Source: Gemmatimonadota bacterium (GTDB lineage: Bacteria > JAAXHH01). From it: a stretch of DNA of 64,000 nucleotides. Made by a program: the position numbers and the translations under genes. Each line of letters opens with the position of its first letter. The stretch's first letter is position 1. Shown piece after piece: positions 46,484 through 54,907 of the stretch. The notes beneath the pieces are model-generated. The model was not told the origin of the DNA, did no database searches, and saw only the letters and a list, made by a program, of their open reading frames with translations. Where the stretch lies: the NCBI GenBank assembly GCA_026705925.1, contig JAPOZT010000028.1, positions 1-64,000 on the forward strand. The letters are read 5' to 3'.

Positions 46484-46552
46484 TCCCATCGCGCTTAGTC
46501 GTCCCATTGCGCTTAGTCGTCCCATTGCGCTTAGTCGTCCCATTGCGCGTAA
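46481..46552. repeat. Four 18-bp tandem repeats downstream of lgt
   Basis: TCGTCCCAT(C/T)GCGCTTAG at 46481, 46499 and 46517, with a fourth copy at 46535 diverging in its last bases. The repeats directly follow the 29-bp-spaced repeat. Confidence 0.93.
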
Positions 46553-46565
46553 TGGAACCGTGCGC

Positions 46566-46635
46566 GGCAGCCCTGACGCCCGTACCTGGATCCCACACGG
46601 CGGCCCTGACGCCCGTATTGGAACCGTGCGCGGCG
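46566..46635. repeat. Interspersed 15-16-bp repeats downstream of lgt
   Basis: GCCCTGACGCCCGTA occurs at about 46569 and 46603, and GGAACCGTGCGCGGC at about 46555 and 46620, in mosaic order. CCACACGGCGGCCC appears twice nearby. Confidence 0.75.
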
Positions 46636-46824
46636 CGGCCCCCCGTCGCACGGCGCATGAACGACCCACACGGCGGCCCCCTTTCTTCGCGCTGCCAGGT
46701 CTCCGTCAGGCCGGCGGTCGTGCCGATGGCTGCAGAACGCTTCAGGTCCCTTCACGTTTTAAATACGAGCATCCCCCGGTCCTTTTCCGACAGATAGTCG
46801 GAAGGGGACAGCCGGGCTCCAGGC

Positions 46825-46856
46825 ACGGACCGGGTCGACCGGCCCGACCGGTCCGT
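46825..46856. terminator. GC-rich hairpin upstream of comF, role unclear
   Basis: ACGGACCGGGTCG pairs with CGACCGGTCCGT except for one bulged G, around an ACCGGCC loop. There is no U-run after it, so it is only a candidate terminator or RNA structure. Confidence 0.35.
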
Positions 46857-46920
46857 ATGTTTCAATGCGCGGTCCACCCTCGGTTGTCGATCGTCCATGT
46901 CATGGTTCGAGCCGGTTTGA

Positions 46921-47658
46921 ATGATGCCTAAGGCCATATTTACCCATATGTTACGCACAGCTGGCCGAACGGCCCTGGACATGGTCTATCCACCGTGCTG
47001 CGTCCTTTGCAAGGTCCGGATCTTCGACGAACGCAGCGCCGTCTGCGACAGTTGCGGATCGGGACTGCTTTCGATCGATGCGCCATACTGCGAACGTTGT
47101 AGCCAGCCACTGGGTACCCCGGTGGCCTCGTGTCCGGCCTGCCCGGGCCGCACATTCTATTTCGAAGGCGCGTTTTCCGCGTTCGAATACAACCGGCCGC
47201 TTCAGGATCTCATCCACCTGCTCAAGTACCGGAACCGCCCCGGTATCGGCCGGTTCCTGGGATCCCTGCTGGCAAAAAGGGTTGAACAGGAACCGGGGAT
47301 ACCGCATATTACGGGCGTTTTGCCCGTACCCCTGCACCCGCTCAGAAAGCGGGAAAGGGGCTACAACCAGAGCGCGTGCATCGCCCGGGGCATATCGGAC
47401 GTAACGGGCATTCCGGTGTTGGACAACGTGCTCGAGCGAAACCTGAACACCCCGACGCAGACCTCGCTGAGTCCCGAAGCGAGGATGGCCAACGTCGAAG
47501 GGGTGTTCGAAGTGGTCCGGTCCGATGCAGTGCGCGGCGCCACGGTATCGCTGGTCGACGATATATTCACTACGGGGGCAACGATAAACAGCTGTGCCCG
47601 GGCCCTGCTCCAGGCAGGCGCGGGAAGGGTCTTTGCCCTGACCGTCGCGCGCGCCTGA
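46921..47658 (+). CDS. ComF family amidophosphoribosyltransferase-like protein
   Basis: A 245-residue ComFC-type protein, associated with uptake and integration of external DNA in naturally competent bacteria. An N-terminal zinc-finger region has CCVLCK, CDSC, CERC and CPAC pairs. The C-terminal phosphoribosyltransferase domain has VPLHPLRKRERGYNQSACIA and the PRPP loop VSLVDDIFTTGATINSC. No other competence gene is in the window. ATG 46921 and 46924 are both possible starts. Confidence 0.9.
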   Translation: MMPKAIFTHMLRTAGRTALDMVYPPCCVLCKVRIFDERSAVCDSCGSGLLSIDAPYCERCSQPLGTPVASCPACPGRTFYFEGAFSAFEYNRPLQDLIHLLKYRNRPGIGRFLGSLLAKRVEQEPGIPHITGVLPVPLHPLRKRERGYNQSACIARGISDVTGIPVLDNVLERNLNTPTQTSLSPEARMANVEGVFEVVRSDAVRGATVSLVDDIFTTGATINSCARALLQAGAGRVFALTVARA

Positions 47659-47734
47659 GTCCTCCGAATCACCCCAGGAGCGCCGGGCAGCCTGGCCCCT
47701 CCGTATCACCTGCACGCGGGAGAGAAGACTTCAA

Positions 47735-48766
47735 ATGCATATCGGTATCCTGACGGGCGGCGGCGACTGCCCGGGTCTGAACGCCGCGATCCGGGCGGTA
47801 ACCAGGCGCTCGATCAAGTCCTATGGCTCGACGGTCCTGGGCATACGCAATGGATGGGCTGGACTGATCAACAACGAGACCAGTCCACTCAGCCTGGTCT
47901 CCGTATCCGGCATACTGCACCGGGGCGGTACCATCCTGGGCACTTCCAGGACCAACCCGATGAAGGACGAAGACAACATCGACCGGATCAAGGAGAACGT
48001 ACGGAACCTGGGTCTGGACGCGGTAGTCGCCATTGGCGGCGAGGACACCCTGGGCGCCGCGGCCGCGCTGAACGTAGCGGGCATTCCCATGGTGGGCCTG
48101 CCGAAGACGATCGACAACGACATCGTCGGGACGGACATGACCTTCGGTTTCGACACGGCGGTCACGATCGCCACCGACGCCATCGACCGTCTGCACACCA
48201 CCGCGGAGTCTCACCACCGGGTGATGGTCATCGAGGTGATGGGCCGGCATACGGGGTGGATCGCCATCAAGTCGGGAATCGCCGGCGGGGCGGACTGCAT
48301 CCTGATCCCGGAGGTCCCCATGGACCTGGACGAGGTCTGCGCGCTCGTCAAGCAGCGCATCGACCGGGGCAAGACGTTCAGCCTCGTCGTGGTCGCCGAG
48401 GGATTCACGATGAAGGACACCCCGGGCCAGGTGACCCAGGATGACCAGGTCGATGAATTCGGTCACGTGCGGCTGGGCGGTATCGGAGAGGTGGTCGGCG
48501 CCGAGATCGAACGGCGGGCGGGCATAGAAACGAGGGTGACCATCCTGGGATACATACAGCGCGGAGGATCGCCCACGCCCTACGACCGCGTCCTGGCGAC
48601 GCGGTACGGCGTGACCGCGGCCGACCTGGTGCACGACGGGGATTTCGGCAAGATGGTGGCGCTCAAGGGCTCGAAGATCGAGAGCGTGCCGCTGTCCGAA
48701 GTCACCGGCCGGATCCGCACGGTCGACATGGAGCTCTATGACATTGCCCAGGTATTCTTTGGTTAG
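47735..48766 (+). CDS. 6-phosphofructokinase, predicted pyrophosphate-dependent
   Basis: Phosphorylates fructose 6-phosphate at C1 in glycolysis. The 343-residue protein starts MHIGILTGGGDCPGLNAAIR. At the two sites that set the phosphate donor it has GGEDTLG (Asp where ATP enzymes have Gly104) and PKTIDND (Lys where ATP enzymes have Gly124). This pair is known from pyrophosphate-dependent enzymes, so a reversible PPi-linked reaction is predicted. tpiA and secG follow. It is not part of an obvious polyphosphate or pyrophosphatase locus. Confidence 0.92.
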   Translation: MHIGILTGGGDCPGLNAAIRAVTRRSIKSYGSTVLGIRNGWAGLINNETSPLSLVSVSGILHRGGTILGTSRTNPMKDEDNIDRIKENVRNLGLDAVVAIGGEDTLGAAAALNVAGIPMVGLPKTIDNDIVGTDMTFGFDTAVTIATDAIDRLHTTAESHHRVMVIEVMGRHTGWIAIKSGIAGGADCILIPEVPMDLDEVCALVKQRIDRGKTFSLVVVAEGFTMKDTPGQVTQDDQVDEFGHVRLGGIGEVVGAEIERRAGIETRVTILGYIQRGGSPTPYDRVLATRYGVTAADLVHDGDFGKMVALKGSKIESVPLSEVTGRIRTVDMELYDIAQVFFG

Positions 48767-48778
48767 CCTGCCAACGGG

Positions 48779-49570
48779 GTGGTTGTGAAAACGGCGGCGC
48801 GCCGGTTGATCATCGCCGGCAATTGGAAAATGCATACCGACCTGGTCGAAGGCGCTTCACTCGTCGCCGAGGTGATCGAACGCACGGAATCGCTCGCCCT
48901 GGACGCGGACCTGGTATTGTGCCCGCCTTTCACCCATCTGACCGTGGCGGCGACGCAGCTGTCCGGCAGTTCCATCTCGCTGGGCGCCCAGCACATGCAC
49001 GACGCCCCGGAAGGCGCGTATACCGGGGAAGTGTCGGCCAGAATGCTGTTGACTTCGGGGTGTGGGTACGTTATATTGGGGCACTCCGAAAGGCGGACGT
49101 ATTTCAATGAATCGAACACGTCCGTCAACGGCAAAGTGAGGTCGGCGATTTCTGCGGGTCTCACCCCGATCGTCTGCGTCGGCGAGACGCTTGAGGATCG
49201 GGAAGCCGGCCGTACCGAGGAGGTAGTCGGCGAACAGGTTCGAGCGGGTCTGTCCGATGCGGATCCCGGGACGGCCGACGGTCTCGTCCTGGCCTACGAA
49301 CCGGTCTGGGCGATCGGGACCGGCCGGGTGGCTACCCCCGATCAGGCCGACCAGGTGCACGGTCACCTGAGGAAGGTGATCGCGGACATGTTCGGCGACG
49401 CATTCGCCGGCCGGATCCGAATCCAGTACGGAGGCAGCGTCAAGCCTGAAAACGCGGGCGCGTTGATGGCCCGGCCGCACATCGACGGTGCGCTCGTGGG
49501 CGGTGCCAGCCTGGACGCCTCCTCGTTCGAGGCCATCGTCCGGGCCGGACTGGGAATAAATGGCGGCTAG
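48779..49570 (+). CDS. tpiA: Triosephosphate isomerase
   Basis: Interconverts dihydroxyacetone phosphate and glyceraldehyde 3-phosphate. Catalytic residues are visible: Lys in AGNWKMHTD, His in GHSERRTYF, Glu in AYEPVWAIGTG; phosphate binding IQYGGSVKPENAG. The 263 residues are typical. GTG 48779 is the track start; GTG 48785 is as good. It lies 12 nt after the phosphofructokinase gene and 44 nt before secG. Confidence 0.96.
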   Translation: MVVKTAARRLIIAGNWKMHTDLVEGASLVAEVIERTESLALDADLVLCPPFTHLTVAATQLSGSSISLGAQHMHDAPEGAYTGEVSARMLLTSGCGYVILGHSERRTYFNESNTSVNGKVRSAISAGLTPIVCVGETLEDREAGRTEEVVGEQVRAGLSDADPGTADGLVLAYEPVWAIGTGRVATPDQADQVHGHLRKVIADMFGDAFAGRIRIQYGGSVKPENAGALMARPHIDGALVGGASLDASSFEAIVRAGLGINGG

Positions 49571-49614
49571 CAGGACCTGAACGTCCGCCGGTCTCAAACC
49601 GAAGGATACATACC

Positions 49615-49989
49615 GTGTTTACCACCGTGGTTGCAGTACATGTGCTGGTCTGTCTCGTGCTGATCCTGTCCGTCCTGTTGCAGTCGGGAAAGGGCGGCGG
49701 CCTGTCCAGCGCTTTCGGCGCGGGCGGACCGTCCGGCGGCGGCATGGCCGGTCAGATGTTCGGCGGCCGGGGCGCCGCGACTTTCCTGGGCAAGGTGACC
49801 ACCGTGCTGGCGACGCTTTACATGCTGATCGTCATCGGTCTGAACCTGATCCCCGACGATGTGCAGGGCACGCGAAGCATCATCCAGGAAGAAGCCCTGA
49901 GAAACCAGCAGACTTCCCCCGCCCAGGGATTGCCCGACGCGGAATCGGGCCTGCCCCCCGCGCCCGGGGATCCAGGATCCACGCCTTAA
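49615..49989 (+). CDS. secG: Protein translocase subunit SecG
   Basis: A small subunit of the SecYEG channel, 124 residues, starting at GTG 49615. Two membrane segments (VVAVHVLVCLVLILSVLLQ and TVLATLYMLIVIGLNLI) flank the family motif QSGKGGGLSSAFGAGG. The C-terminal 40 residues are polar and rich in Pro/Gln. tpiA-secG-tRNA-Leu is a widely seen order. Confidence 0.93.
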   Translation: MFTTVVAVHVLVCLVLILSVLLQSGKGGGLSSAFGAGGPSGGGMAGQMFGGRGAATFLGKVTTVLATLYMLIVIGLNLIPDDVQGTRSIIQEEALRNQQTSPAQGLPDAESGLPPAPGDPGSTP

Positions 49990-50037
49990 TCCTTCGACCA
50001 TTGTGAGGCGGTCCAGCCGCCGGCCGGTCGTCATGAC

Positions 50038-50121
50038 GCCGAAGTGGTGGAATTGGTAGACACGCTGTCTTGAGGGGGCAGTGGGAGAAATCCCGTCGCG
50101 GTTCGAATCCGCGCTTCGGCA
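50038..50121 (+). tRNA. tRNA-Leu, anticodon GAG
   Basis: Acceptor stem GCCGAAG pairs with CTTCGGC; the D-arm contains GGAATTGGTAGACACGC; anticodon stem CTGTC/GGCAG encloses the loop TTGAGGG with anticodon GAG at 50072-50074. There is a long class II variable arm (GGGA/TCCC), and the T-arm is CGCGGTTCGAATCCGCG. The discriminator is A; CCA is not encoded (ACT follows). It lies about 50 nt after secG, as leuU (also GAG) does in E. coli. Confidence 0.95.
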
Positions 50122-50179
50122 CTTTCCTTACCTTCATTTCTGACTTACATACCCGTCCTCGTCATCCGGGGAGCGTCTC

Positions 50180-51883
50180 ATGCGTCCGGCGCGTATGCTC
50201 TTCTCCCTGATCGCCGGCCTGGCGACCGTGGCCTTCATCTCCATATCTTCTGGTCAGCCCGGCCAGCCTGGTCAGCCTGGTCAGCCTGGTCAGCCCGGCC
50301 AGCAACCCCGCAGGAATTCGGTGGGCAAGGTCATGCCTCCCGACGCCGCGCCCCTGTCCCGGCAGGTCATCCGCGTGATGAACATGGAGCCGCGCGGCCT
50401 CGACTCCGGCATACATCCCTACGACGACGAGGGGCTGATGTTGCGGCCCTTCGAAACGCTGATGTGGCGCGACGAGTTCATGCAACCCGTTCCGGGCGCG
50501 GCCGAGCGGTACGAGCGTTCCGAGGACGGCCTGACCTGGACCTTCTACCTGCGGCCCGGCGCCCGGTGGAGCGACGGAAGACCGGTCACCGCCCACGATT
50601 TCGTATACACGTTCCGGCGGAACATCGATCCCGCGTCGGCGAACATCTACGCGAACTTCTACTACGATTTCAAAAACGCCCGGGCGATCAACCTGGGGCT
50701 GATCGACGACGTCGAAGCACTGGGCGTCCGTGCGCTGGACGACCTGACCCTGGTCATCGAGACCGAACAGCCGACGCCCTATCTCCTGCATATCATATCG
50801 TTCCCGGATACCTTCCCGGCGCCGCGCTGGTCCGTGGAGAAGTACGGCCGAAAATGGACCGAGCAGGGCAAAATCGTCACCAACAGCGGCTTCAAAATGG
50901 CCGAGTGGGTCTCCGGCAGCCACATCAAGTACGTGCCGGACCCTATGTATAACGGTCCCCACAAGCCTTTTCTGGAGCAGGTCGTGCAGTTGTTTCGGGA
51001 ACCCGCGGCGGCCAATATCCTGCCCTACGAGAACGACGAAGTGGACATGGAGAGTGTCGATCTGGCGGAACTTCAACGCATCCGGAACGACCCCCGCCTC
51101 GGCAGGGAGATCGTCCGTTCGCCGAGTTACCAGACCTGGTACTTCATCTTCAGGACCCGGGAACCGCCCTTCGATGATGTCCGCGTCCGTGAAGCCTTTA
51201 CCCGCATCATCGATCGCGAATCGATCTGCCGTGTGATTCTCCAGGGTGCCGGCATCCCGGCCTACTCGATGATTCCGCCGGGATTCGACGCCTACGTGGG
51301 ACCCGCATACGAGGCGATACAGGGTTACGATCCCGAACGTGCCAGGGCGTTAATGGCAGAGGCCGGCTACCCGAGGGGACGGGGATTCCCGACCATCGAG
51401 ACCTGGTTGCGGGCGCCCAATCCCATAACCCGCCGCATCGCAGAAGCGATCCAGGGCATGTTGCGGAACCATCTCGGGGTGGGAATCACCTTCCGCAGTG
51501 CCGATATGGGTTCCTACATGAGCGCCCTGTTCGACTGGCAGATACCCCACGGGTTCATCGCCTGGGGGGCGGACTACCTGGACCCGAGGAACATGCTGGA
51601 CATGACCTGGCATTCCAGGCCGCGGGGGGCGCAGCGCCAGGACTGGGCCCATCCCGCATTCGACGATCTCGTGGACCGGGCGATCGGGGAAACCGATCCC
51701 TCCAGGCGTACGGAGATGTACCAGGAAGCCGAACGGGTCCTGGTGTCCGACTACGGCGGGGCGTTCGTCTATCATCCCATTGGTTACGGCCTGCGCAAGC
51801 CCTGGTTGAAGGGGTACTCCAGGCGGCCCGACGGGACGGTGGGAAGCCTGTTGTGGACCGAAGTCTACATCGGTGAACGCTGA
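50180..51883 (+). CDS. Family 5 extracellular solute-binding protein A
   Basis: A periplasmic peptide/oligosaccharide-binding protein (OppA/DppA type), 567 residues. An N-terminal signal sequence (MLFSLIAGLATVAFISI) is followed by a run of Gly-Gln-Pro triplets and then PPDAAPLSRQVIRVMNMEP. Family motifs are DGLTWTFYLRPGARWSDGRP and TAHDFVYTFRRNIDP. No permease or ATPase genes are adjacent, so transport components must be elsewhere or the protein acts alone. It is paralogous to the minus-strand protein at 53153-54907; both have PPDAAP after the signal region. A class V aminotransferase follows after 21 nt. Confidence 0.88.
   Translation: MRPARMLFSLIAGLATVAFISISSGQPGQPGQPGQPGQPGQQPRRNSVGKVMPPDAAPLSRQVIRVMNMEPRGLDSGIHPYDDEGLMLRPFETLMWRDEFMQPVPGAAERYERSEDGLTWTFYLRPGARWSDGRPVTAHDFVYTFRRNIDPASANIYANFYYDFKNARAINLGLIDDVEALGVRALDDLTLVIETEQPTPYLLHIISFPDTFPAPRWSVEKYGRKWTEQGKIVTNSGFKMAEWVSGSHIKYVPDPMYNGPHKPFLEQVVQLFREPAAANILPYENDEVDMESVDLAELQRIRNDPRLGREIVRSPSYQTWYFIFRTREPPFDDVRVREAFTRIIDRESICRVILQGAGIPAYSMIPPGFDAYVGPAYEAIQGYDPERARALMAEAGYPRGRGFPTIETWLRAPNPITRRIAEAIQGMLRNHLGVGITFRSADMGSYMSALFDWQIPHGFIAWGADYLDPRNMLDMTWHSRPRGAQRQDWAHPAFDDLVDRAIGETDPSRRTEMYQEAERVLVSDYGGAFVYHPIGYGLRKPWLKGYSRRPDGTVGSLLWTEVYIGER
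50252..50305 (+). repeat. Six 9-bp repeats encoding Gly-Gln-Pro triplets
   Basis: GGTCAGCC(T/C) and GGCCAGCCT units (50252-50305, last unit GGCCAGCAA) encode GQPGQPGQPGQPGQPGQ, a collagen-like tract at the expected mature N-terminus of the solute-binding protein. Confidence 0.95.
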
Positions 51884-51904
51884 GGACATTCAGGGAGGTG
51901 CGGA

Positions 51905-53209
51905 ATGACCGGTGAACAGCCTGCCGTTCCCGCGGAACAGCGCATCAACATGAGTTGCGGACAGACGCCCCTCTCGCCGGCCTGCCTCGAGGCCATCGGT
52001 AAGCAGCTTGCGGAGCCGGTCTACTATGCCCACTATCCCGCCGTCGAAAAAGAAACGTGCCTCCTGCTCAAGCAACTGATGCATACCCAAAACGGCCCTA
52101 TGCTCATACCGGGATCCGCCGTGTACGGACTGGAAGCGGCCATGCTGGGTACCGTGGAGTCCGGCGACCGCGTGCTGACCGTCCAGACCGGCATCTTCGG
52201 CCGGTTGCTGACCGAGCTGGCAAGGTTCGCAGGCGGGGATACGGCCGTGATCGCACTCGAGGAAGGGCAGTCGGTCGCCCCGGAAACGATCCGAGCGCGA
52301 CTGCTCGACGACCCGGAAATCAGACAGGTCGCACTGGTCCATTGCGAGACCACGACCGGTACTTTGAATCCCATCGAAGCCATCGGACGCATGCTGAAGG
52401 ACGAGTTTCCCCACGTGATCTACATGGTGGACTGCGTGTCGTCTTTCGGTGGGATCGAGGTGCGCGTCGATGACTGGGGCATCGATCTACTCGTCACTAC
52501 GCCCCAGAAATGCCTGAACGCGCCTCAGGGCCTGGCGATCGTGGTGGCCAGCGAAAAGGCGTGGGACAAGATCGAAAACCTGAGGAACCCGCCGCGGGCC
52601 ATGTGCCTCGATCTCCACTCCTGGCGGCGCTACGGCATGGAGGGCGGCGCGGCGATGGGGTACAATACGCTTGAGAAGGGGAGCGTACCCAGGGCAAGTA
52701 GACCCCATCCGCGGGACTGGCCCGTCCACGGTCCCCATGCGTCATACACCCTGGTCGTGGGGCTGCACGCCTCGCTGAAGTCCATCATGGACGAGGGGCC
52801 GGATCAAGTCTATCGTCGCCAGTACGTCGCGTCGAGGGCGGTCCATGCGGCACTGCGGGCCCTGGATCTCGGCATCGTAGCCGCAACCGAGGCGTCGGCC
52901 GCACCGGTGGCGACACGCATCGCGTTACCGGTCCATCTGGATGCGGCCGAGTTGAGCCGGATCCTCTTCGAAGAGCACGGCATCGCGATCAGCAGCCTCG
53001 CCCGGATCGGGACCATGGGCTTTATGGCTGTACCGGAGCACGTGCTGCGGACGATATCTGCGCTGGAACAGACCCTGGGCAGCATGGGATGGGAAGTGGA
53101 GAAAGGCGCGGGCGTAGCCGCCGCACAAGAGGTTTTCGAGCGCCAGGGTGCTTCAACGGCCGGATCCGAAGAGCCAGTCCCAGAATCCCTGATCCCGCTC
53201 CTCAGGTGA
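51905..53209 (+). CDS. Class V aminotransferase (alanine-glyoxylate/serine-pyruvate type)
   Basis: A PLP enzyme of 434 residues. The PLP lysine is in LLVTTPQKCLNAPQGLAIV, with the cofactor aspartate region MVDCVSSFGGIEV and QTGIFGRLLTELARFAGG near the N-terminus, as in alanine-glyoxylate or 2-aminoethylphosphonate aminotransferases. AGGGAGG precedes the ATG, and it is 21 nt after the solute-binding gene, so the two are probably co-transcribed and may handle the same nutrient. Its 3' end overlaps the convergent gene by 57 bp. The substrate is unknown. Confidence 0.85.
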   Translation: MTGEQPAVPAEQRINMSCGQTPLSPACLEAIGKQLAEPVYYAHYPAVEKETCLLLKQLMHTQNGPMLIPGSAVYGLEAAMLGTVESGDRVLTVQTGIFGRLLTELARFAGGDTAVIALEEGQSVAPETIRARLLDDPEIRQVALVHCETTTGTLNPIEAIGRMLKDEFPHVIYMVDCVSSFGGIEVRVDDWGIDLLVTTPQKCLNAPQGLAIVVASEKAWDKIENLRNPPRAMCLDLHSWRRYGMEGGAAMGYNTLEKGSVPRASRPHPRDWPVHGPHASYTLVVGLHASLKSIMDEGPDQVYRRQYVASRAVHAALRALDLGIVAATEASAAPVATRIALPVHLDAAELSRILFEEHGIAISSLARIGTMGFMAVPEHVLRTISALEQTLGSMGWEVEKGAGVAAAQEVFERQGASTAGSEEPVPESLIPLLR

Positions 53210-54907
53210 CCCGTCCCTCAAGACCTCCTCCGTGACGTACAGCGTCGTCGACAGGTTGAGATGCTTGTCGACGCGTATGGCGTATCCACCGCGATTGTTC
53301 CGCTCGAGAGCCTCGGTGCGTAGATAAGGCTTCCAGAGCTCGTTATGCTGGCTGTGCCACAGGAACACGCCGGCCACGTCCTCGACCACGACGCGTTCGG
53401 CCTCCTCGTAGAGCGCTAATCGTCTTTCCGGGTCGCCGATCAGGTGATTGGCCTCCGCCATGACGGATTCGAAGCGCTGGTTGAACCAGGCATGGCGGCC
53501 CGTCGAAAGCCAGATGCCAAGCAGGTTGCTTGGATCCATGTAGTCGTAACCGTAAGGGATCATGGCGAAGGCGATGTTTCCCTGGTACATGGTTTCCATG
53601 AACAGTTTGGCCTCGGTGTTCTGTACGCCGATATCCAGGTTCAGATTGCGCTTCAGCATGGCCTGTACCGCCTGGGGCGCCTGTCCGCCCTGTAGATTGG
53701 CTCCCCTGATCCACATCACCGTATGCGGAAACCCTCTTCCGTCCGGATACCCGGCTTCCGCGAGCAGCCGGCGCGCCAGGACCGGATCGAATCGCTGAAC
53801 AGGCGCGAGTTCCCGTGTGTTTGCCGCGGGAAACCCATCGGGCAACATGGACACCGCGGGAACAGCGACGCCCTGAAGGGCGGACGCGACCAGCGCTTCG
53901 GTATCGATGGCGTGGCTGAACGCCTGCCGCACCCGGAGATCGTCGAAAGGCGGCTTGAAGGTGTCCATCATCAGGTAGGTGGTCCCGAAGGCCGAATAGG
54001 TGACGAGCTGGTCCCTGAGCCCTGCATCGTGCTTAACGCGGTTGATTTCCGCCTGGTTCGTCAGGGAGGCCAGGTCCACCGCGCCCGCCTCGTAGGACGA
54101 CAACATCGGCGGAGGTACCGCGGCGTTGAAAAGCTTCGAGACCACTTTTTCGAGATACGGTTTGTGGGGTCCCCGGTAGTGGGGATTCGGCGCCAACACA
54201 ATCCGGTCCAGCTTCGACCATTCCAACAGCCTGAACGGGCCACTGCCCAGCAGCGTTTCCGGCCGCGTCGACCAGCCCGGACCGTGTTTCTCGAAAAGGT
54301 GCGTGGGCGTTACCCAGCTGAAGGTCAGGATCAGGGGCAGGTAGGGCGTGGGATCATCGGTTGAAAAGGCGATCGTGTGATCGTCCAGCGCCGTGACGCC
54401 CAGGGAATCGAGCGGCAGTTCGGCGGCGACGACCTCGCTCCAGTTCCTGATCGACCGGTAGAACCATTCGAAATCGAATCCCGTGGCCGGGTCCGCCCAC
54501 CGTTTGAAGGTGTCCTCGAAGTCGTGGGCCGTAAGGGGATGGCCGTCGGCGAAGATCAGATCGGGTTGCAGGTGAAACGTCCAGGTGAGCCCGTCCCTGG
54601 ACACCTCCCAACGGGTCGCGGCGGACGGCAGGAGGTTGTAGTCCCGGTCCATGCGCACCAGCGGTTCGTTGACCAGGGCATAGTCGTGACCGATCACCTG
54701 GTAGTGGGAGGTGGCCAGGTCCAGGTACCGGTCCTCGGCCTTGAAACTGGTGAAGACCTGGTACTCGGGCGGGGCCGCGTCGGGGGGCAGCGGTATGCCG
54801 ATGGAATTGGTGTAAGGCGCGGGCGGATTCGTGTCCGGCCAGGCCAACGCGGCCGTGCAGGCGATTAATGCCGCGGAGAGGAGCGCGACAGCGAACCGGA
54901 TCGTCAT
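53153..54907 (-). CDS. Family 5 extracellular solute-binding protein B
   Basis: A 584-residue paralog of protein A. ATG 54907 begins the export signal MTIRFAVALLSAALIACTAAL; LIAC could be a lipobox, or cleavage may follow ALA. The track start at 55066 lies in the Rieske gene. Then come PPDAAPPEYQVFTSF, DGLTWTFHLQPDLIFADGHP and TAHDFEDTFKRWADP. ATG overlaps the Rieske stop by 4 nt, so Rieske, amidohydrolase and this gene form one minus-strand operon. No permease is nearby. The 3' end overlaps the aminotransferase by 57 bp, tail to tail. Confidence 0.86.
   Translation of the reverse strand: MTIRFAVALLSAALIACTAALAWPDTNPPAPYTNSIGIPLPPDAAPPEYQVFTSFKAEDRYLDLATSHYQVIGHDYALVNEPLVRMDRDYNLLPSAATRWEVSRDGLTWTFHLQPDLIFADGHPLTAHDFEDTFKRWADPATGFDFEWFYRSIRNWSEVVAAELPLDSLGVTALDDHTIAFSTDDPTPYLPLILTFSWVTPTHLFEKHGPGWSTRPETLLGSGPFRLLEWSKLDRIVLAPNPHYRGPHKPYLEKVVSKLFNAAVPPPMLSSYEAGAVDLASLTNQAEINRVKHDAGLRDQLVTYSAFGTTYLMMDTFKPPFDDLRVRQAFSHAIDTEALVASALQGVAVPAVSMLPDGFPAANTRELAPVQRFDPVLARRLLAEAGYPDGRGFPHTVMWIRGANLQGGQAPQAVQAMLKRNLNLDIGVQNTEAKLFMETMYQGNIAFAMIPYGYDYMDPSNLLGIWLSTGRHAWFNQRFESVMAEANHLIGDPERRLALYEEAERVVVEDVAGVFLWHSQHNELWKPYLRTEALERNNRGGYAIRVDKHLNLSTTLYVTEEVLRDGSPEERDQGFWDWLFGSGR

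Larger units (their letters stand above)
46452..46920. other. Repeat-rich gene-free spacer between lgt and comF
   Basis: A 469-bp stretch without a supported gene. Its first half is made of several short repeat families (18-bp units, GGCCCTGACGCCCGTA, GGAACCGTGCGCGGC, CCACACGGCGGCCC). The second half is non-repetitive and contains a GC-rich hairpin at 46825-46856. ORFs on both strands here translate to repeats (SRLVVP, NGTTKR) and look fortuitous. Confidence 0.75.

Noticed and set aside
46428-46552. Possible CRISPR array
   Set aside because: The repeats are contiguous tandem units of 18 bp or a pair spaced 29 bp, with no unique spacers of 25-40 bp and no cas genes in the window.
46408-46797. 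129-codon plus-strand ORF after lgt, and minus-strand ORFs with NGTTKR repeats
   Set aside because: They translate repeat DNA (SRLVVP or NGTTKR units), overlap the lgt end, and lack a ribosome site or family features.
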